From Pyrodictiaceae archaeon (GTDB lineage: Archaea; Thermoproteota; Thermoprotei_A; Sulfolobales; Pyrodictiaceae), in contig JALVSY010000007.1 of NCBI GenBank assembly GCA_027036135.1, forward strand, positions 1,138,884 to 1,202,883: a DNA stretch of 64,000 nt. The letters are read 5' to 3'. Positions 1 to 8,518 of this stretch are shown here, piece after piece (within the stretch, counting starts at the first letter, position 1; the number at the start of each line of letters is the position of its first letter). A program made the translations under genes and the position numbers. Under the pieces are notes generated by a model that saw only the letters and a program-made list of their open reading frames with translations, searched no databases and was not told the origin of the DNA.

Positions 1-818
1 CTTGTTACCTGCCACCAGGTGTAACCAAGCCCTTGCTCGATACTTGATACTAGTGACTCATTGCTATAGAGTGCTACAAGCCTCTTAGCGGCGCTACTGA
101 TGTTTTGGTATAGCCCGCTATAGGCCCTATCCATTGCCTGGAGAGCTCTAGCTATCCTTGTGAGGTTACTTGCTAGCTCCCCCACCTTGTTAGTGACCTC
201 CACGTAGGCCTCGTCAAGGGCTATTACAGCGCCCATTGTCTTGTTCAGCGCGTCTCTCAGCGAGACTAGGCCTTTATAGGCCTCTACGTAGCCCTTATCA
301 GCCTCCATTACGCCGCGCAGGCTCTGGTTAAGCTGCTTCACCTGCTTCGAGGCATTAGCTAGTGCCTCTGCATACGCCTTATCCAACTGCTCTAGCGTGG
401 TGTAAAGCTTTGCTGCGCCACTAGCTGTCTGGTTGAGCGCCCTGAGCACCTGGTAGTAGATCGTCTTATTGGTCTCTGCTAGTATAAGGGGCAATGCGTT
501 AATCTTCGAGGCGTAGCGCCCCACCACGCTCTTGTTCAGCTCCACTCCTATCTTGGCGAGCTTTAGGAGCGTCGCGTTATCCTCAAGGTCGACGCCGTCC
601 ACTATTATTAGCCCAGTATGCGTCTCCTTGCCCGCACTAACTCTCTTCATGAGACTCATCGCTTTCATCGACTCACTGTTGCTTGGAAGAGTATACATCT
701 GCTCCTTTATGACCTTGTGCAGGTTAACGAAGAGGGGGAAGGCTAGTGCGGCAACAATTATCCATACAACAACTACTACCCATGGTCTCCGTGTTATCGC
801 CTCAGCAAACCCCACCAC
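1..818 (-). CDS. MMPL/RND-family membrane protein, N-terminal part (runs off the window)
   Basis: Reading the minus strand from a tandem GTG pair at 818/815 gives an open frame of about 272 codons that continues past the left edge. Residues about 10-30 form one hydrophobic helix, followed by a long hydrophilic, heptad-rich region with many Asn-X-Ser/Thr sites, as in the extracellular porter domain between TM1 and TM2 of MMPL/YdfJ-type RND exporters. The family normally has about 12 helices, so most of the gene lies outside. It diverges from the PadR-family regulator at 912 with under 100 bases between them, which suggests that the regulator controls it. The substrate cannot be told. The family assignment rests on the N-terminus only. 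Confidence 0.6.
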   Translation of the reverse strand, partial: MVGFAEAITRRPWVVVVVWIIVAALAFPLFVNLHKVIKEQMYTLPSNSESMKAMSLMKRVSAGKETHTGLIIVDGVDLEDNATLLKLAKIGVELNKSVVGRYASKINALPLILAETNKTIYYQVLRALNQTASGAAKLYTTLEQLDKAYAEALANASKQVKQLNQSLRGVMEADKGYVEAYKGLVSLRDALNKTMGAVIALDEAYVEVTNKVGELASNLTRIARALQAMDRAYSGLYQNISSAAKRLVALYSNESLVSSIEQGLGYTWWQVT

Positions 819-857
819 TCTACACCCGACTGGTCAGACTCCGACCCCTCGCTAGCA

Positions 858-867
858 GATAAAACCC
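858..867. promoter_or_regulatory. TATA-like box shared by divergent MMPL and padR genes
   Basis: AGATAAAACC lies about 45 bases before the padR start on the plus strand. The same bases read GGTTTTATCT on the minus strand, about 40 bases before the exporter start. Both spacings suit an archaeal TATA box. Box identity is inferred from sequence and position only. Confidence 0.35.
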
Positions 868-911
868 TTTCCCACAAGAACGTAGAAGGGGGGCACGGAG
901 CATCCGGGCCA

Positions 912-1403
912 ATGGGGGGACTAGCAACGAGCCAGGAAGTAGAATACCTAGAGAGAGCCGTAGAGATGAGGACAAGGTACATGGTACTACTACTCCTGGC
1001 AGAGGGGCCGAAGACAGGCTACGAGATAATCAAGAGGATAAGGGATCTATTATCAGAGATAGGGGGAGGTGCTAGTCCCGGCACGGTATACCCGGTTCTG
1101 CGGCGACTAGAGGAGGAGGGTCTCATAGAGGCAAGCGAGGAGCCCCACGGTGCTCGGCAGAGAAAGGTTTACAGAATAACGCCTCTCGGGATAGAGTACT
1201 TGATGAAGAGTGCTGAGAGGGCACTAAACGCCCTAGATATTGCTCTCAAGCTTCACCTAATCGCGATAAAGGGGATAAAGGAGCCCAGCGAGCTCTCCCC
1301 TATCCTCCGAGAACAATTGATACGCATTATAGAGAAACTCGAATCCATCAAGGCCAAGACAGAGGAGCTGATAAAGATATCAAAGAAGTTTCTTGCTACC
1401 TAG
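912..1403 (+). CDS. PadR-family transcriptional regulator
   Basis: This 163-residue protein has a winged helix-turn-helix at about residues 18-95. The TGYEI segment, the SPGTVYPVLRRLEEEGLI recognition helix and the RKVYRIT wing are typical of PadR. A C-terminal helical part (about 100-163) would form the dimer, as in the short PadR class. PadR proteins usually repress efflux or detoxification genes and often lie beside their target; here the divergent neighbour is an MMPL-type exporter. ATG at 912 is used, and ATG at 966 is possible because the wing-helix core begins just after it. The effector is unknown. Confidence 0.88.
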   Translation: MGGLATSQEVEYLERAVEMRTRYMVLLLLAEGPKTGYEIIKRIRDLLSEIGGGASPGTVYPVLRRLEEEGLIEASEEPHGARQRKVYRITPLGIEYLMKSAERALNALDIALKLHLIAIKGIKEPSELSPILREQLIRIIEKLESIKAKTEELIKISKKFLAT

Positions 1404-1530
1404 TCCAGGTACCTTCCTTAGTATTTTCGTGACTGTATTACATGCCCCGCTGTGCCAGGCTTGATACTTTTAGAAACTTTTAGAAAAGGAAGGGCGGCAT
1501 TGTTTGTAGCTTTTTGTAATGGAGGGATAG

Positions 1531-2763
1531 GTGTTTAAGAGGCCTGGGCAGACAAGTCTTCACCCGGTTGCAGTGGTTATGTCGATTATCAGTGAGCCTA
1601 GGCCAGCGCCCTACATGCCGAGGCCCAGTAGCGATTACTTCGAGTTACCAGTGATAAAGGGAGCCCTTGAGGTAGCGGATGAACTCGGGTATAGGGAGGC
1701 CCTGGAGCACAGCTTGGAAGGGAGAGCTAGTACGGGAGACATTGTTGAGCTTTATCGTGCTCCTCTCTGGCTCATCGGTCTCATCGCCCGCGGAGTCGCC
1801 GATGCTATAACTGGTAGGCGTGTAGGCTATGTTGTCAACAAGATACTGAACTATACGAATGTCTGCGTCATTGGGTGCAAGTTCTGCGCCTTCTACCGCC
1901 CGCCCCGGCACCCTGAGGCTTATCGCCTCAGCGTCGAGGAGGCAGTAGCCTCTGTCGTTGCCGACTGGGAGCGCTATCGCATAAGGCAGGTCCTCTTCCA
2001 GGGCGGCGTTGACCCGAGTATCCCGCTTGAGTACTTCGAGGAGGTCTTCCGGGGCATAAAGGAGCGCACGAGGGGCGAGGTAGCTATCCATGGGCTGAGC
2101 GCCGTTGAGATGGATTGGTACTCGCGTGCGTGGCGCATGAGTGTACGAGAGCTCGTCTCTAGGCTCATGGAGGCAGGACTCGATAGTGTACCGGGCGGCG
2201 GAGCCGAGATTCTTAGCCAGCGTGTCCGCGGCATCATTTCCCCGAGGAAGACTAGTGTTGATTCGTGGATAGCTGTGATGGATACTGTTATGTCTCTCGG
2301 GGTACCTGTCAGCGCTACGATGATGTATGGCCATGTTGAGACGTTGGCTGAGAGAGCTGAGCACCTTCTAAGAATACTAGAGCTTCAGAGGAGACGGGGA
2401 CTAGTAATGGCCTTTATAGCGTGGAACTTCGAGCCAGGGAACACCGAGCTAGGCAAGCAGATACCCTTCCCCGCGGGAGGCACCGAGCTGTTAAGGAACG
2501 TAGCTGTCGCGCGGATAGTCTTCCGCCACGAGATCCCATGGATCCAAGCTGGGTGGCTGACAGCCGGGACCAGGCTTGGCCAAGTCTCCCTAGACTATGG
2601 CGCGAATGACTGGGGCGGCACACTCTATGGGGAAAGAGTTCTACCAGCCGCGGGTGTTCCTCTGCCACGGCTTGTAAGAGAGAACATCGAGAGAGTCATT
2701 AGAGGCGCTGGCTATGAGCCCTATGAGCGTGATAACTGGTACCATCCAGTCAAGACGCCTTGA
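1531..2763 (+). CDS. mqnC: Dehypoxanthinyl futalosine cyclase-type radical SAM enzyme
   Basis: This 410-residue radical SAM protein has its 4Fe-4S ligands at C112, C116 and C119 (CxxxCxxC), followed by the FYRPP stretch common to MqnC, MqnE and CofH. Internal motifs QGGVDP and PGGGAEI match the MqnC/MqnE group. MqnC closes dehypoxanthinyl futalosine to cyclic DHFL in menaquinone synthesis. The GTG start is backed by GGAGGG four bases upstream; ATG at 1579 is a weaker alternative. It is the first gene of a four-gene operon, and its stop overlaps the next start in a TTGA arrangement. MqnC rather than CofH is inferred from the mqnE, mqnA and mqnD neighbours. Confidence 0.87.
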   Translation: MFKRPGQTSLHPVAVVMSIISEPRPAPYMPRPSSDYFELPVIKGALEVADELGYREALEHSLEGRASTGDIVELYRAPLWLIGLIARGVADAITGRRVGYVVNKILNYTNVCVIGCKFCAFYRPPRHPEAYRLSVEEAVASVVADWERYRIRQVLFQGGVDPSIPLEYFEEVFRGIKERTRGEVAIHGLSAVEMDWYSRAWRMSVRELVSRLMEAGLDSVPGGGAEILSQRVRGIISPRKTSVDSWIAVMDTVMSLGVPVSATMMYGHVETLAERAEHLLRILELQRRRGLVMAFIAWNFEPGNTELGKQIPFPAGGTELLRNVAVARIVFRHEIPWIQAGWLTAGTRLGQVSLDYGANDWGGTLYGERVLPAAGVPLPRLVRENIERVIRGAGYEPYERDNWYHPVKTP

Positions 2764-3974
2764 TCAACAATGCTCCTGGGGTGCGGCTAGCAATGGTTCC
2801 TAGCCCTCCTAGGTGGCTCGTAAAGCTCGTAGAGGAGACGGGGTGCACAGCCCTAGAGAAGAGCATACACGGCGACCCCCTAGAGCCCCCCGAGATAGAG
2901 AAGCTGATAACAAAGGTGCCATTCCACGTGCTCGCAGCAGCCGCGGACTACTATGCCCGCAAGACCCGGGGCAACCGGGGAAGTTTCACAATAAACCTCT
3001 ACGTGACATATACTAATGTATGCGTGACAGCGTGTAGTTTCTGCGCCTTCTACCGCCCACCCGGGCACCCAGAGGCCTATACAAGGAGCCCTGAGGAAGT
3101 AGCCCGCATTGTTAGAGAGGCGGCTGAGAAGCATAGGGTTCTCGAGATACACATGGTTGGCGGGAACAACCCCGAGCTCCCCCTAGACTACTATACCAGG
3201 CTCATAAAACTGGTCAAGGAGGCTGCCCCCGGGGCTAGGCTCAAGGCATTCACAGCCGAAGAGATATGGTTCATAGCGAGGAACACCGGGCATAGCGTAA
3301 CCGAGGTTCTTGAGACGTTTCGTGAGCTCGGGCTAGATGCGCTATCGGGTGGCGGCACGGAGATACTAGACGAGGAGGTTGAGAGGATTATTGCTCCCAG
3401 GAAGATTAGTCCCGGGGAGTATCTAAGGGTTCACGAGGAGGCTCACCGACTCGGGATAAGGAGCAACGTCATAATGATGTATGGGCATGTTGAGGACCCT
3501 ATACACGTTGCTAGGCACATATACCGTGTGAGGAGGCTAGAGGAGAGAGCCCCTGGCTTCATATCACTTATACCAGTGAGGTTCAACCCAGGCAACACGG
3601 CGCTCGGCAAGACGAGGCTCTATCGCGAAAAGGCCCGGCTCGACGGGGAGTACGACCTACGCATAGTTGCTGCCGCACGCCTAGCCCTCCTAGGCAGGAT
3701 AGACAACATAGTAGCGTACTGGGTAAGCATGGGGGATAAGCTCGCCCAAGCAGCCCTGAGCCACGGCGCAAACGATCTCGGCGGCACGTTTTACAACGAG
3801 GCAGTCATATCTGCTACCCATGGCCGTTCAACCGGGGGCAAGGAGCCGAGAGAGCTAGCATACATGCTGCTACAGGCTGGCTGGCAGCCCTGGGTAAGGG
3901 ACACCTTCTACAACTATCTCTGGAGACCAGAATCATTCACCGCTCCATGGTTGTTGGAGGAGACAGCGCCTTGA
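2760..3974 (+). CDS. mqnE: Aminofutalosine synthase-type radical SAM enzyme
   Basis: This 404-residue protein is a second, paralogous radical SAM enzyme. Its cluster ligands are C88, C92 and C95, and it has HMVGG, LKAFTAEEI and SGGGTEI motifs close to those of MqnE. MqnE joins the MqnA product to S-adenosylmethionine to give 6-amino-6-deoxyfutalosine. The TTG start overlaps the TGA stop of the upstream gene. GTG or ATG codons about 10 residues further in could also serve. It is distinguished from the upstream paralogue by HMVGG where MqnC has QGG, and by the four-gene context. Confidence 0.87.
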   Translation: MINNAPGVRLAMVPSPPRWLVKLVEETGCTALEKSIHGDPLEPPEIEKLITKVPFHVLAAAADYYARKTRGNRGSFTINLYVTYTNVCVTACSFCAFYRPPGHPEAYTRSPEEVARIVREAAEKHRVLEIHMVGGNNPELPLDYYTRLIKLVKEAAPGARLKAFTAEEIWFIARNTGHSVTEVLETFRELGLDALSGGGTEILDEEVERIIAPRKISPGEYLRVHEEAHRLGIRSNVIMMYGHVEDPIHVARHIYRVRRLEERAPGFISLIPVRFNPGNTALGKTRLYREKARLDGEYDLRIVAAARLALLGRIDNIVAYWVSMGDKLAQAALSHGANDLGGTFYNEAVISATHGRSTGGKEPRELAYMLLQAGWQPWVRDTFYNYLWRPESFTAPWLLEETAP

Positions 3975-4768
3975 CGCTCTACATTACGCCTAGCTATAGC
4001 TACGCCGCGCCACTCGAGAGGTGGCTAAGGCTACGAGGCCTAGAGACCCTCCCAGCACCACCCAGGGAAGCCCTAGGCCTTATCCAGGCAAACCGGGCCA
4101 GTGCAGGCATGGTGCCGCTTGGCTCACTCATAGGCATGGAGGATGTGAGGCCTTGCCCAGGCCCAATGGTGTATAGCGAGTACAGTACGCTGAGCGTAGC
4201 CATAGTCTCTAATACGGCTACAAGGCTGAGGGATTGCCCGAGGATAGCTGTCACGTCGGAGACGAGGACCAGTATACTATACCTACTAGCCGTACTAGAC
4301 GAGCTCGGCACCGAGACCAGGGTTGTCCCAGCGAGCACTCATAGATACCAGGAGCTACTAGGCATGGCTCTCTGCGCCCTCGTCATAGGGGACGAGGCTC
4401 TACGAGCAATAGCTAGTGGTGCGAAAATAGTAGCTGACATGGGGGAGCTAGTCCGCGACGTCCTCGGAGCAAGGCCCGTGTACGCGGCAACAGCTGCGAA
4501 GAAGTGCCCCCCGGGGATAGCCGAGCCACCGTGGCCCAAGCCATCTTGGGAAGACGCTCTGCGAACTCATAAGAGGACGGGCCTAGACCCAGCTCTCTCC
4601 TGGCTCTACCACTACGAGCTACTCAAACTAGGATACGACCCAGCTGCACTGAGCGATGCTTTTTCACTTCTCCGCGATGCGGTTAGCGAGAAGCCCTGCC
4701 TCGTCCCAGGCAGTGCTATACGTAAGGCTTCTCGTGTCCCGGTTAGAGCAGGAGTGGGGAGAGGATAA
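3971..4768 (+). CDS. mqnA: Chorismate dehydratase-like protein of the futalosine pathway
   Basis: This protein of about 265 residues belongs to the MqnA/MqnD periplasmic-binding-fold family. Visible features are the MVPLGS segment, a STLSV strand, and a SETRTS segment that would line the pocket. MqnA dehydrates chorismate to 3-enolpyruvylbenzoate, the first committed step. I prefer TTG at 3971 because GGAGGAG sits eight bases upstream and the codon overlaps the mqnE stop (TTGA). ATG at 3947 would add eight residues. The stop overlaps the mqnD start (TAATG). Divergent from bacterial forms, but the operon makes the call firm. Confidence 0.8.
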   Translation: MTLYITPSYSYAAPLERWLRLRGLETLPAPPREALGLIQANRASAGMVPLGSLIGMEDVRPCPGPMVYSEYSTLSVAIVSNTATRLRDCPRIAVTSETRTSILYLLAVLDELGTETRVVPASTHRYQELLGMALCALVIGDEALRAIASGAKIVADMGELVRDVLGARPVYAATAAKKCPPGIAEPPWPKPSWEDALRTHKRTGLDPALSWLYHYELLKLGYDPAALSDAFSLLRDAVSEKPCLVPGSAIRKASRVPVRAGVGRG

Positions 4769-5613
4769 TGGCTATGGGGCGTGTACTTCGATTCGCTCAT
4801 ACACCCGACCCCGACGACGCGTATATGTTCTATGGCCTAGCTGTTGGCGCTGTAAGGGTTCCCGGGTTTAGCCGCGTCGAGCACATTGTTGAGGACATAG
4901 AGACGCTTAACAAGAGGCTCGTCGAGGAGGGATGGGTTGTAGAGGTTTCTGCTGCAAGCGCCCACGCCTACGCCTACATAGCGGATAGGTACTACTTGAT
5001 GAGGAGCGGGGCGAGCATGGGCGAGGGCTATGGACCAGTACTGGTCTCCAAGGAGGAGCTTAGCGGCCTAAAGGGCAAGAGGGTGGCTGTGCCGGGGAAG
5101 TATACTAGCGCGCGTTTACTCCTCCTACTAGCTACTGGCGGTGGCTACGAGGAAGTCTTTGCCCGCTTCGACGAGATACCTGGCATGGTTCTACGAGGAG
5201 AGGTTGACGCGGGGCTATTGATACACGAGGCGCAGATAACCTATGAGGAGATGGGGCTAAGGCTCGTACTAAGTCTATGGGATTGGTGGAGAAGCACAGT
5301 AGGCAACCTACCAATGCCACTGGGCGTCGATGTCGTCTACAAGGGGCTTGGTGAGGAGACTGCTAGGGCTATACGGGAGGCTTTGCAGGAGAGCATAAGG
5401 TATGCTTGGAGAAACCACCGAGACGCCCTAGTCTATGCCTCTAGGTACTCCCGTGGGGCCTCGCTGGACCAGCTAGACAGGTTCGTGAAGATGTATGTTA
5501 ATGAGAGAACACTGGACATGGGCCAGGAGGGGATTAGGGCACACCAAGTCCTCTACGAGATGGCGTGGGAGAGGAGGCTCATACCCAGCCCCGTTGAGCC
5601 AGAGATAGTATAG
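4768..5613 (+). CDS. mqnD: 1,4-dihydroxy-6-naphthoate synthase
   Basis: This 281-residue protein begins with the HTPDPDDAYMFYGLA segment diagnostic of MqnD, followed by the EDIETLN and SAHAYAYI segments, a GPVLVS strand, a GLLIHEAQITYE segment and the WWRSTVGNLPMPLG core. The family splits cyclic DHFL to 1,4-dihydroxy-6-naphthoate. The length is normal for MqnD. The start is ATG at 4768, with GGAGAGG just upstream; a second ATG two codons later is possible. It is the last gene of the mqn operon, and nothing for side-chain prenylation or methylation follows. Confidence 0.92.
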   Translation: MAMGRVLRFAHTPDPDDAYMFYGLAVGAVRVPGFSRVEHIVEDIETLNKRLVEEGWVVEVSAASAHAYAYIADRYYLMRSGASMGEGYGPVLVSKEELSGLKGKRVAVPGKYTSARLLLLLATGGGYEEVFARFDEIPGMVLRGEVDAGLLIHEAQITYEEMGLRLVLSLWDWWRSTVGNLPMPLGVDVVYKGLGEETARAIREALQESIRYAWRNHRDALVYASRYSRGASLDQLDRFVKMYVNERTLDMGQEGIRAHQVLYEMAWERRLIPSPVEPEIV

Positions 5614-5664
5614 CTCTCGTGGTGTGTTCAACCAGTTTTGTTCCTGGGACAGGCTTTTGAGTCT

Positions 5665-5680
5665 CAGACTCTAGAGTCTG
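5665..5680. promoter_or_regulatory. 16-bp perfect palindrome before the ATPase/aroE pair
   Basis: CAGACTCTAGAGTCTG is a perfect dyad ending 16 bases before the TTG start at 5697. An overlapping upstream arm (GAGTCT-C-AGACTC) forms a second, nested inverted repeat. The position between mqnD and the next gene fits either an operator or a transcript-end hairpin. It lacks a T tract, so I favour an operator. Confidence 0.4.
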
Positions 5681-5696
5681 TACTCTGGGGCCTGTT

Positions 5697-7097
5697 TTGG
5701 GCGAATTCGTTGACCGGAGAGAGGAGCTTCGGTGGCTGGACGAGCACTGGGGGAGCAATAGAGCCGAGCTATTACTGGTCTATGGCCGTAGACGTGTTGG
5801 TAAGACGCGACTAGTATGGGAGTGGATGCGCGGCAAGAGAGTATTCTACTTCGTTGCCGAGGAGGTTCCGGAGCAGAGGCTTCTCGAGAGGCTTAGTAGG
5901 GAGCTAGCAGAGTTCACTGGGGACGAGCTCCTAGCTGAGAGACCCTTTACTAGTTGGCGGCAAGTCTTCCTCTACCTAGCTAACATAGCGAGAAGCGAGA
6001 GAATAGGCTTCGTCATAGACGAGTTCCAGTACGCAGCCACTACGAGCCCCGGGCTCTTATCAACGCTACAAGCTATCTGGGACACCAGGCTTAGCAATAC
6101 AAGGGCCTATATGCTGCTAATGGGTAGCCTGGTCTCCTTCACCGAGGGAGTACTCTCAGCCCGAAGCCCGCTCTACGGCAGACTAACCGGTGTCATGAAG
6201 CTACAGCCACTTGGCCCCCTCGAGACTCGGTGCTTTGTGCCAGGCTGGAGCCCAGGCGACGCCATACGCCTATACACTGTCTTCGGTGGAGTCCCCGGCT
6301 ACTTAGCGGAGATAGACCCGGGCCAAGGCCTCTGGAGCAACGTCGAGAAACTAGTACTAAGGCCCAACGCGCGATTCCTCGACGAAGCCCGCTACCTCCT
6401 ACGCGAAGAGCTAAGAGAAGTTACACGCTACTACGCAGTACTAGAAGCCATAGCTAGTGGCGCGACTAGCTACGGCGAGATAGCCTCAGAGAGCGGCATA
6501 CCAGGGGAGAGCCTCTCGAAGTACCTCCGCATCCTAGAGGAGATGGGGCTAGTGAAGCGCATCTACCCGGTAGTTGGGCGGGCCCGGGCCCGCTATGTGG
6601 TAGCGGATCATTTCCTCAGGTTCTGGTTCCGCTACGTACCGAGGCACCGGGCAGCGATAGAGCTAGGCCTCTCCGAGAAAGTACTCGAGGCCATAAGGCG
6701 TGACTTCGAGGCAAGCCTAGTGCCGCTGACCTGGGAGGAGACACTGGGCCACATAGTCCTAGCCCTGGCTCGGAGAGGGGAGCTGGGCCTGGTTCCGACT
6801 AAGATGGGGCCCTGGTGGCACCGGGGTATGGAGATAGACCTTGTAGCTCTCGACGAGACCACTAAGCCCCCAAGAGTACTCGTGGCCGAGGCCAAGTGGT
6901 CTACAGTGGACCCGAGCGAGGCCAGGCACATACTAGATAAGCTGAGAGCGAAAGCCCAGCACTTACCCCTAGAGGCCTCGGAGACAAGGTACCTACTACT
7001 AGCCAGGGAGACAAAGGGGGCGCCAAAGCTCCTAGAAAACGAGACAATACTCACCCTGAGAGACTACGATGAGCTAAGCAAAGACACATGCGGGTAA
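5697..7097 (+). CDS. Archaeal AAA+ ATPase with C-terminal DUF234 (nuclease-like) domain
   Basis: This 466-residue protein has its Walker A motif GRRRVGKT at residues 30-37, after the VDRREEL lead-in of the archaeal ATPase family. The Walker B-like segment FVIDEFQ lies near residue 107. A winged-helix region (about 240-300) is followed by DUF234 at about 310-460, where EID (378-380) and EAK (398-400) resemble a PD-(D/E)xK nuclease core. The cellular role of this class is not established. A TTG start lies 17 bases after a 16-bp palindrome. It overlaps aroE by 10 bases, so the two are probably co-transcribed, though no functional link is evident. Confidence 0.82.
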   Translation: MGEFVDRREELRWLDEHWGSNRAELLLVYGRRRVGKTRLVWEWMRGKRVFYFVAEEVPEQRLLERLSRELAEFTGDELLAERPFTSWRQVFLYLANIARSERIGFVIDEFQYAATTSPGLLSTLQAIWDTRLSNTRAYMLLMGSLVSFTEGVLSARSPLYGRLTGVMKLQPLGPLETRCFVPGWSPGDAIRLYTVFGGVPGYLAEIDPGQGLWSNVEKLVLRPNARFLDEARYLLREELREVTRYYAVLEAIASGATSYGEIASESGIPGESLSKYLRILEEMGLVKRIYPVVGRARARYVVADHFLRFWFRYVPRHRAAIELGLSEKVLEAIRRDFEASLVPLTWEETLGHIVLALARRGELGLVPTKMGPWWHRGMEIDLVALDETTKPPRVLVAEAKWSTVDPSEARHILDKLRAKAQHLPLEASETRYLLLARETKGAPKLLENETILTLRDYDELSKDTCG

Positions 7098-7978
7098 GGG
7101 GAGCAATGAAGGAGGGGCATGGGAGCGCCTTGTGGTGTACCCCGGGGACAAGGCTCTACGGGCTCATAGGCTCGCCGATAAGACATAGCCTTAGCCCGCT
7201 AATCCACTGCACGCTCTACAAGAGGCATAGCGTAGACGCTGTCTACCTCGCCTGGGAAACGGGGCTAGATAATCTAGGGGAGAGAGTAGGGGCTCTCCGG
7301 AGCCTAGCCAGCGGCTTCAACGTCACCATACCCCTCAAGGAGAGAATCATAGAGCTATTGGATGAGCTGAGCAGGGAGGCAGGGGAGATAGGCGCGGTAA
7401 ACACCGTCGATAATAGAGGCGGCAAGCTAGTCGGCTACAACACCGACTACCTCGGCGTGACAAGGTGCCTAGAGAACCACGAGCCAGAAGTAGTCTTGGT
7501 ACTAGGGGCGGGTGGCGCAGCCCGAGCAGTAGTCTATGCTCTCCGCAAGCTAGGGGCCAAGAAGCTGCTAATCGCTAACCGCGGCGTAGAGAGAGCCGCT
7601 AGGCTAGCAGAGTGGGCCAATAGGCTAGGCTTGGAGGCAGAAGCACTTCCATTAACCAGGGCGCATGAGGCAGCAAAAAGGGCAGACACCATAGTAAACG
7701 CTACACCCCTCGGCAGCCAAGCCTGCTGCCCCGAGGAAGCACCCCCGGTACTAAGCGCTCTGGATAACAGCAAGCTGGTATTCGACCTAGTCTATAAGCC
7801 CATCAAGACAAAGCTCCTAAGAGAAGCTGAGAGAAAAGGAGCCGAAATAGTCACGGGGCTCTGTATGCTAATATGGCAAGCACTCTACGCCGACAAAATA
7901 TGGCTAGGAATAACACCAAGCGAGGAAGACTACACTTACATAGAGAGGCTCGTAACGGAGAAGCTAGAGCCCAGCTAG
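7088..7978 (+). CDS. aroE: Shikimate 5-dehydrogenase
   Basis: This 296-residue protein has the full AroE signature. The substrate-binding region GSPIRHSLSPLIH is near residues 28-40, the catalytic lysine is K84 in NVTIPLK, and the catalytic aspartate is D120 in GYNTDYLG. A glycine-rich NADP loop (GAGGAARA) is near residue 140 and an NATPLG motif near residue 205. It reduces 3-dehydroshikimate to shikimate. The ATG lies inside the end of the upstream ATPase gene. An N-terminal extension of about 20 residues precedes the core, so internal starts cannot be excluded. Confidence 0.95.
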   Translation: MRVRGAMKEGHGSALWCTPGTRLYGLIGSPIRHSLSPLIHCTLYKRHSVDAVYLAWETGLDNLGERVGALRSLASGFNVTIPLKERIIELLDELSREAGEIGAVNTVDNRGGKLVGYNTDYLGVTRCLENHEPEVVLVLGAGGAARAVVYALRKLGAKKLLIANRGVERAARLAEWANRLGLEAEALPLTRAHEAAKRADTIVNATPLGSQACCPEEAPPVLSALDNSKLVFDLVYKPIKTKLLREAERKGAEIVTGLCMLIWQALYADKIWLGITPSEEDYTYIERLVTEKLEPS

Positions 7979-8098
7979 GTAAGCGCCAACAATATTTCCG
8001 AGAAACCCCGGCGCATTAGACACGGGGCAAAGCGGTCCCTCTGGTCTTGGAGTGCTTCGTTGCCCTCATAGGCACTAGTTTCTCCGGGGAACAAGGTA

Positions 8099-8512
8099 AT
8101 GGATCTAAATGGTGTTCTAAAGAGGATACGTGACGCGCTCAGGGCACTAGAGCTGCGCAAAGGGAGCTACATAGTCATCTTCGGAAGCATGGCTGAGGGG
8201 CGAGAGACGCCTCTAAGCGATGTAGACATACTTGTGAAGGGGATGGGGCTAGAAGAGGCGCTACGAGTCGCAGAACTCGTTGAGAAAATCACTGGTAAGA
8301 GAGCTGATATAGTGTTCTTCGAGCACGCAGGCACGGTTCTCCTCTATGAAGCCCTTAACTATGGCATATTCGTGGCCGGCGACTACGAGGCCTTCCTCCA
8401 TGATAAGTGGCTCGTAACGCTTGAGTGGCTAGACTTCGCCGAGGCATATGAGAGAATGCACAGATCTTATCGAAGAAAGGTACTAGGACTGAGCAGTGAA
8501 AGCAAGGGGTGA
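8099..8512 (+). CDS. mntA: Minimal nucleotidyltransferase (MNT), antitoxin-type partner of a HEPN protein
   Basis: This 137-residue protein has a polymerase-beta-type nucleotidyltransferase core: G29-S30 followed by D41 and D43 (GSMAEG...SDVDI). In HepT-MntA pairs this enzyme AMPylates the HEPN toxin and silences it. The next gene, seven bases downstream, encodes the matching HEPN protein. The ATG is at 8099. About 120 bases upstream hold no gene. Function is inferred from family and pairing. Confidence 0.88.
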   Translation: MDLNGVLKRIRDALRALELRKGSYIVIFGSMAEGRETPLSDVDILVKGMGLEEALRVAELVEKITGKRADIVFFEHAGTVLLYEALNYGIFVAGDYEAFLHDKWLVTLEWLDFAEAYERMHRSYRRKVLGLSSESKG

Positions 8513-8518
8513 TTATGC

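Noticed and set aside
1645-2364. 239-codon minus-strand frame across mqnC
   Set aside because: Antisense to a strongly conserved radical SAM gene; translation is low-complexity with no motif or ribosome site.
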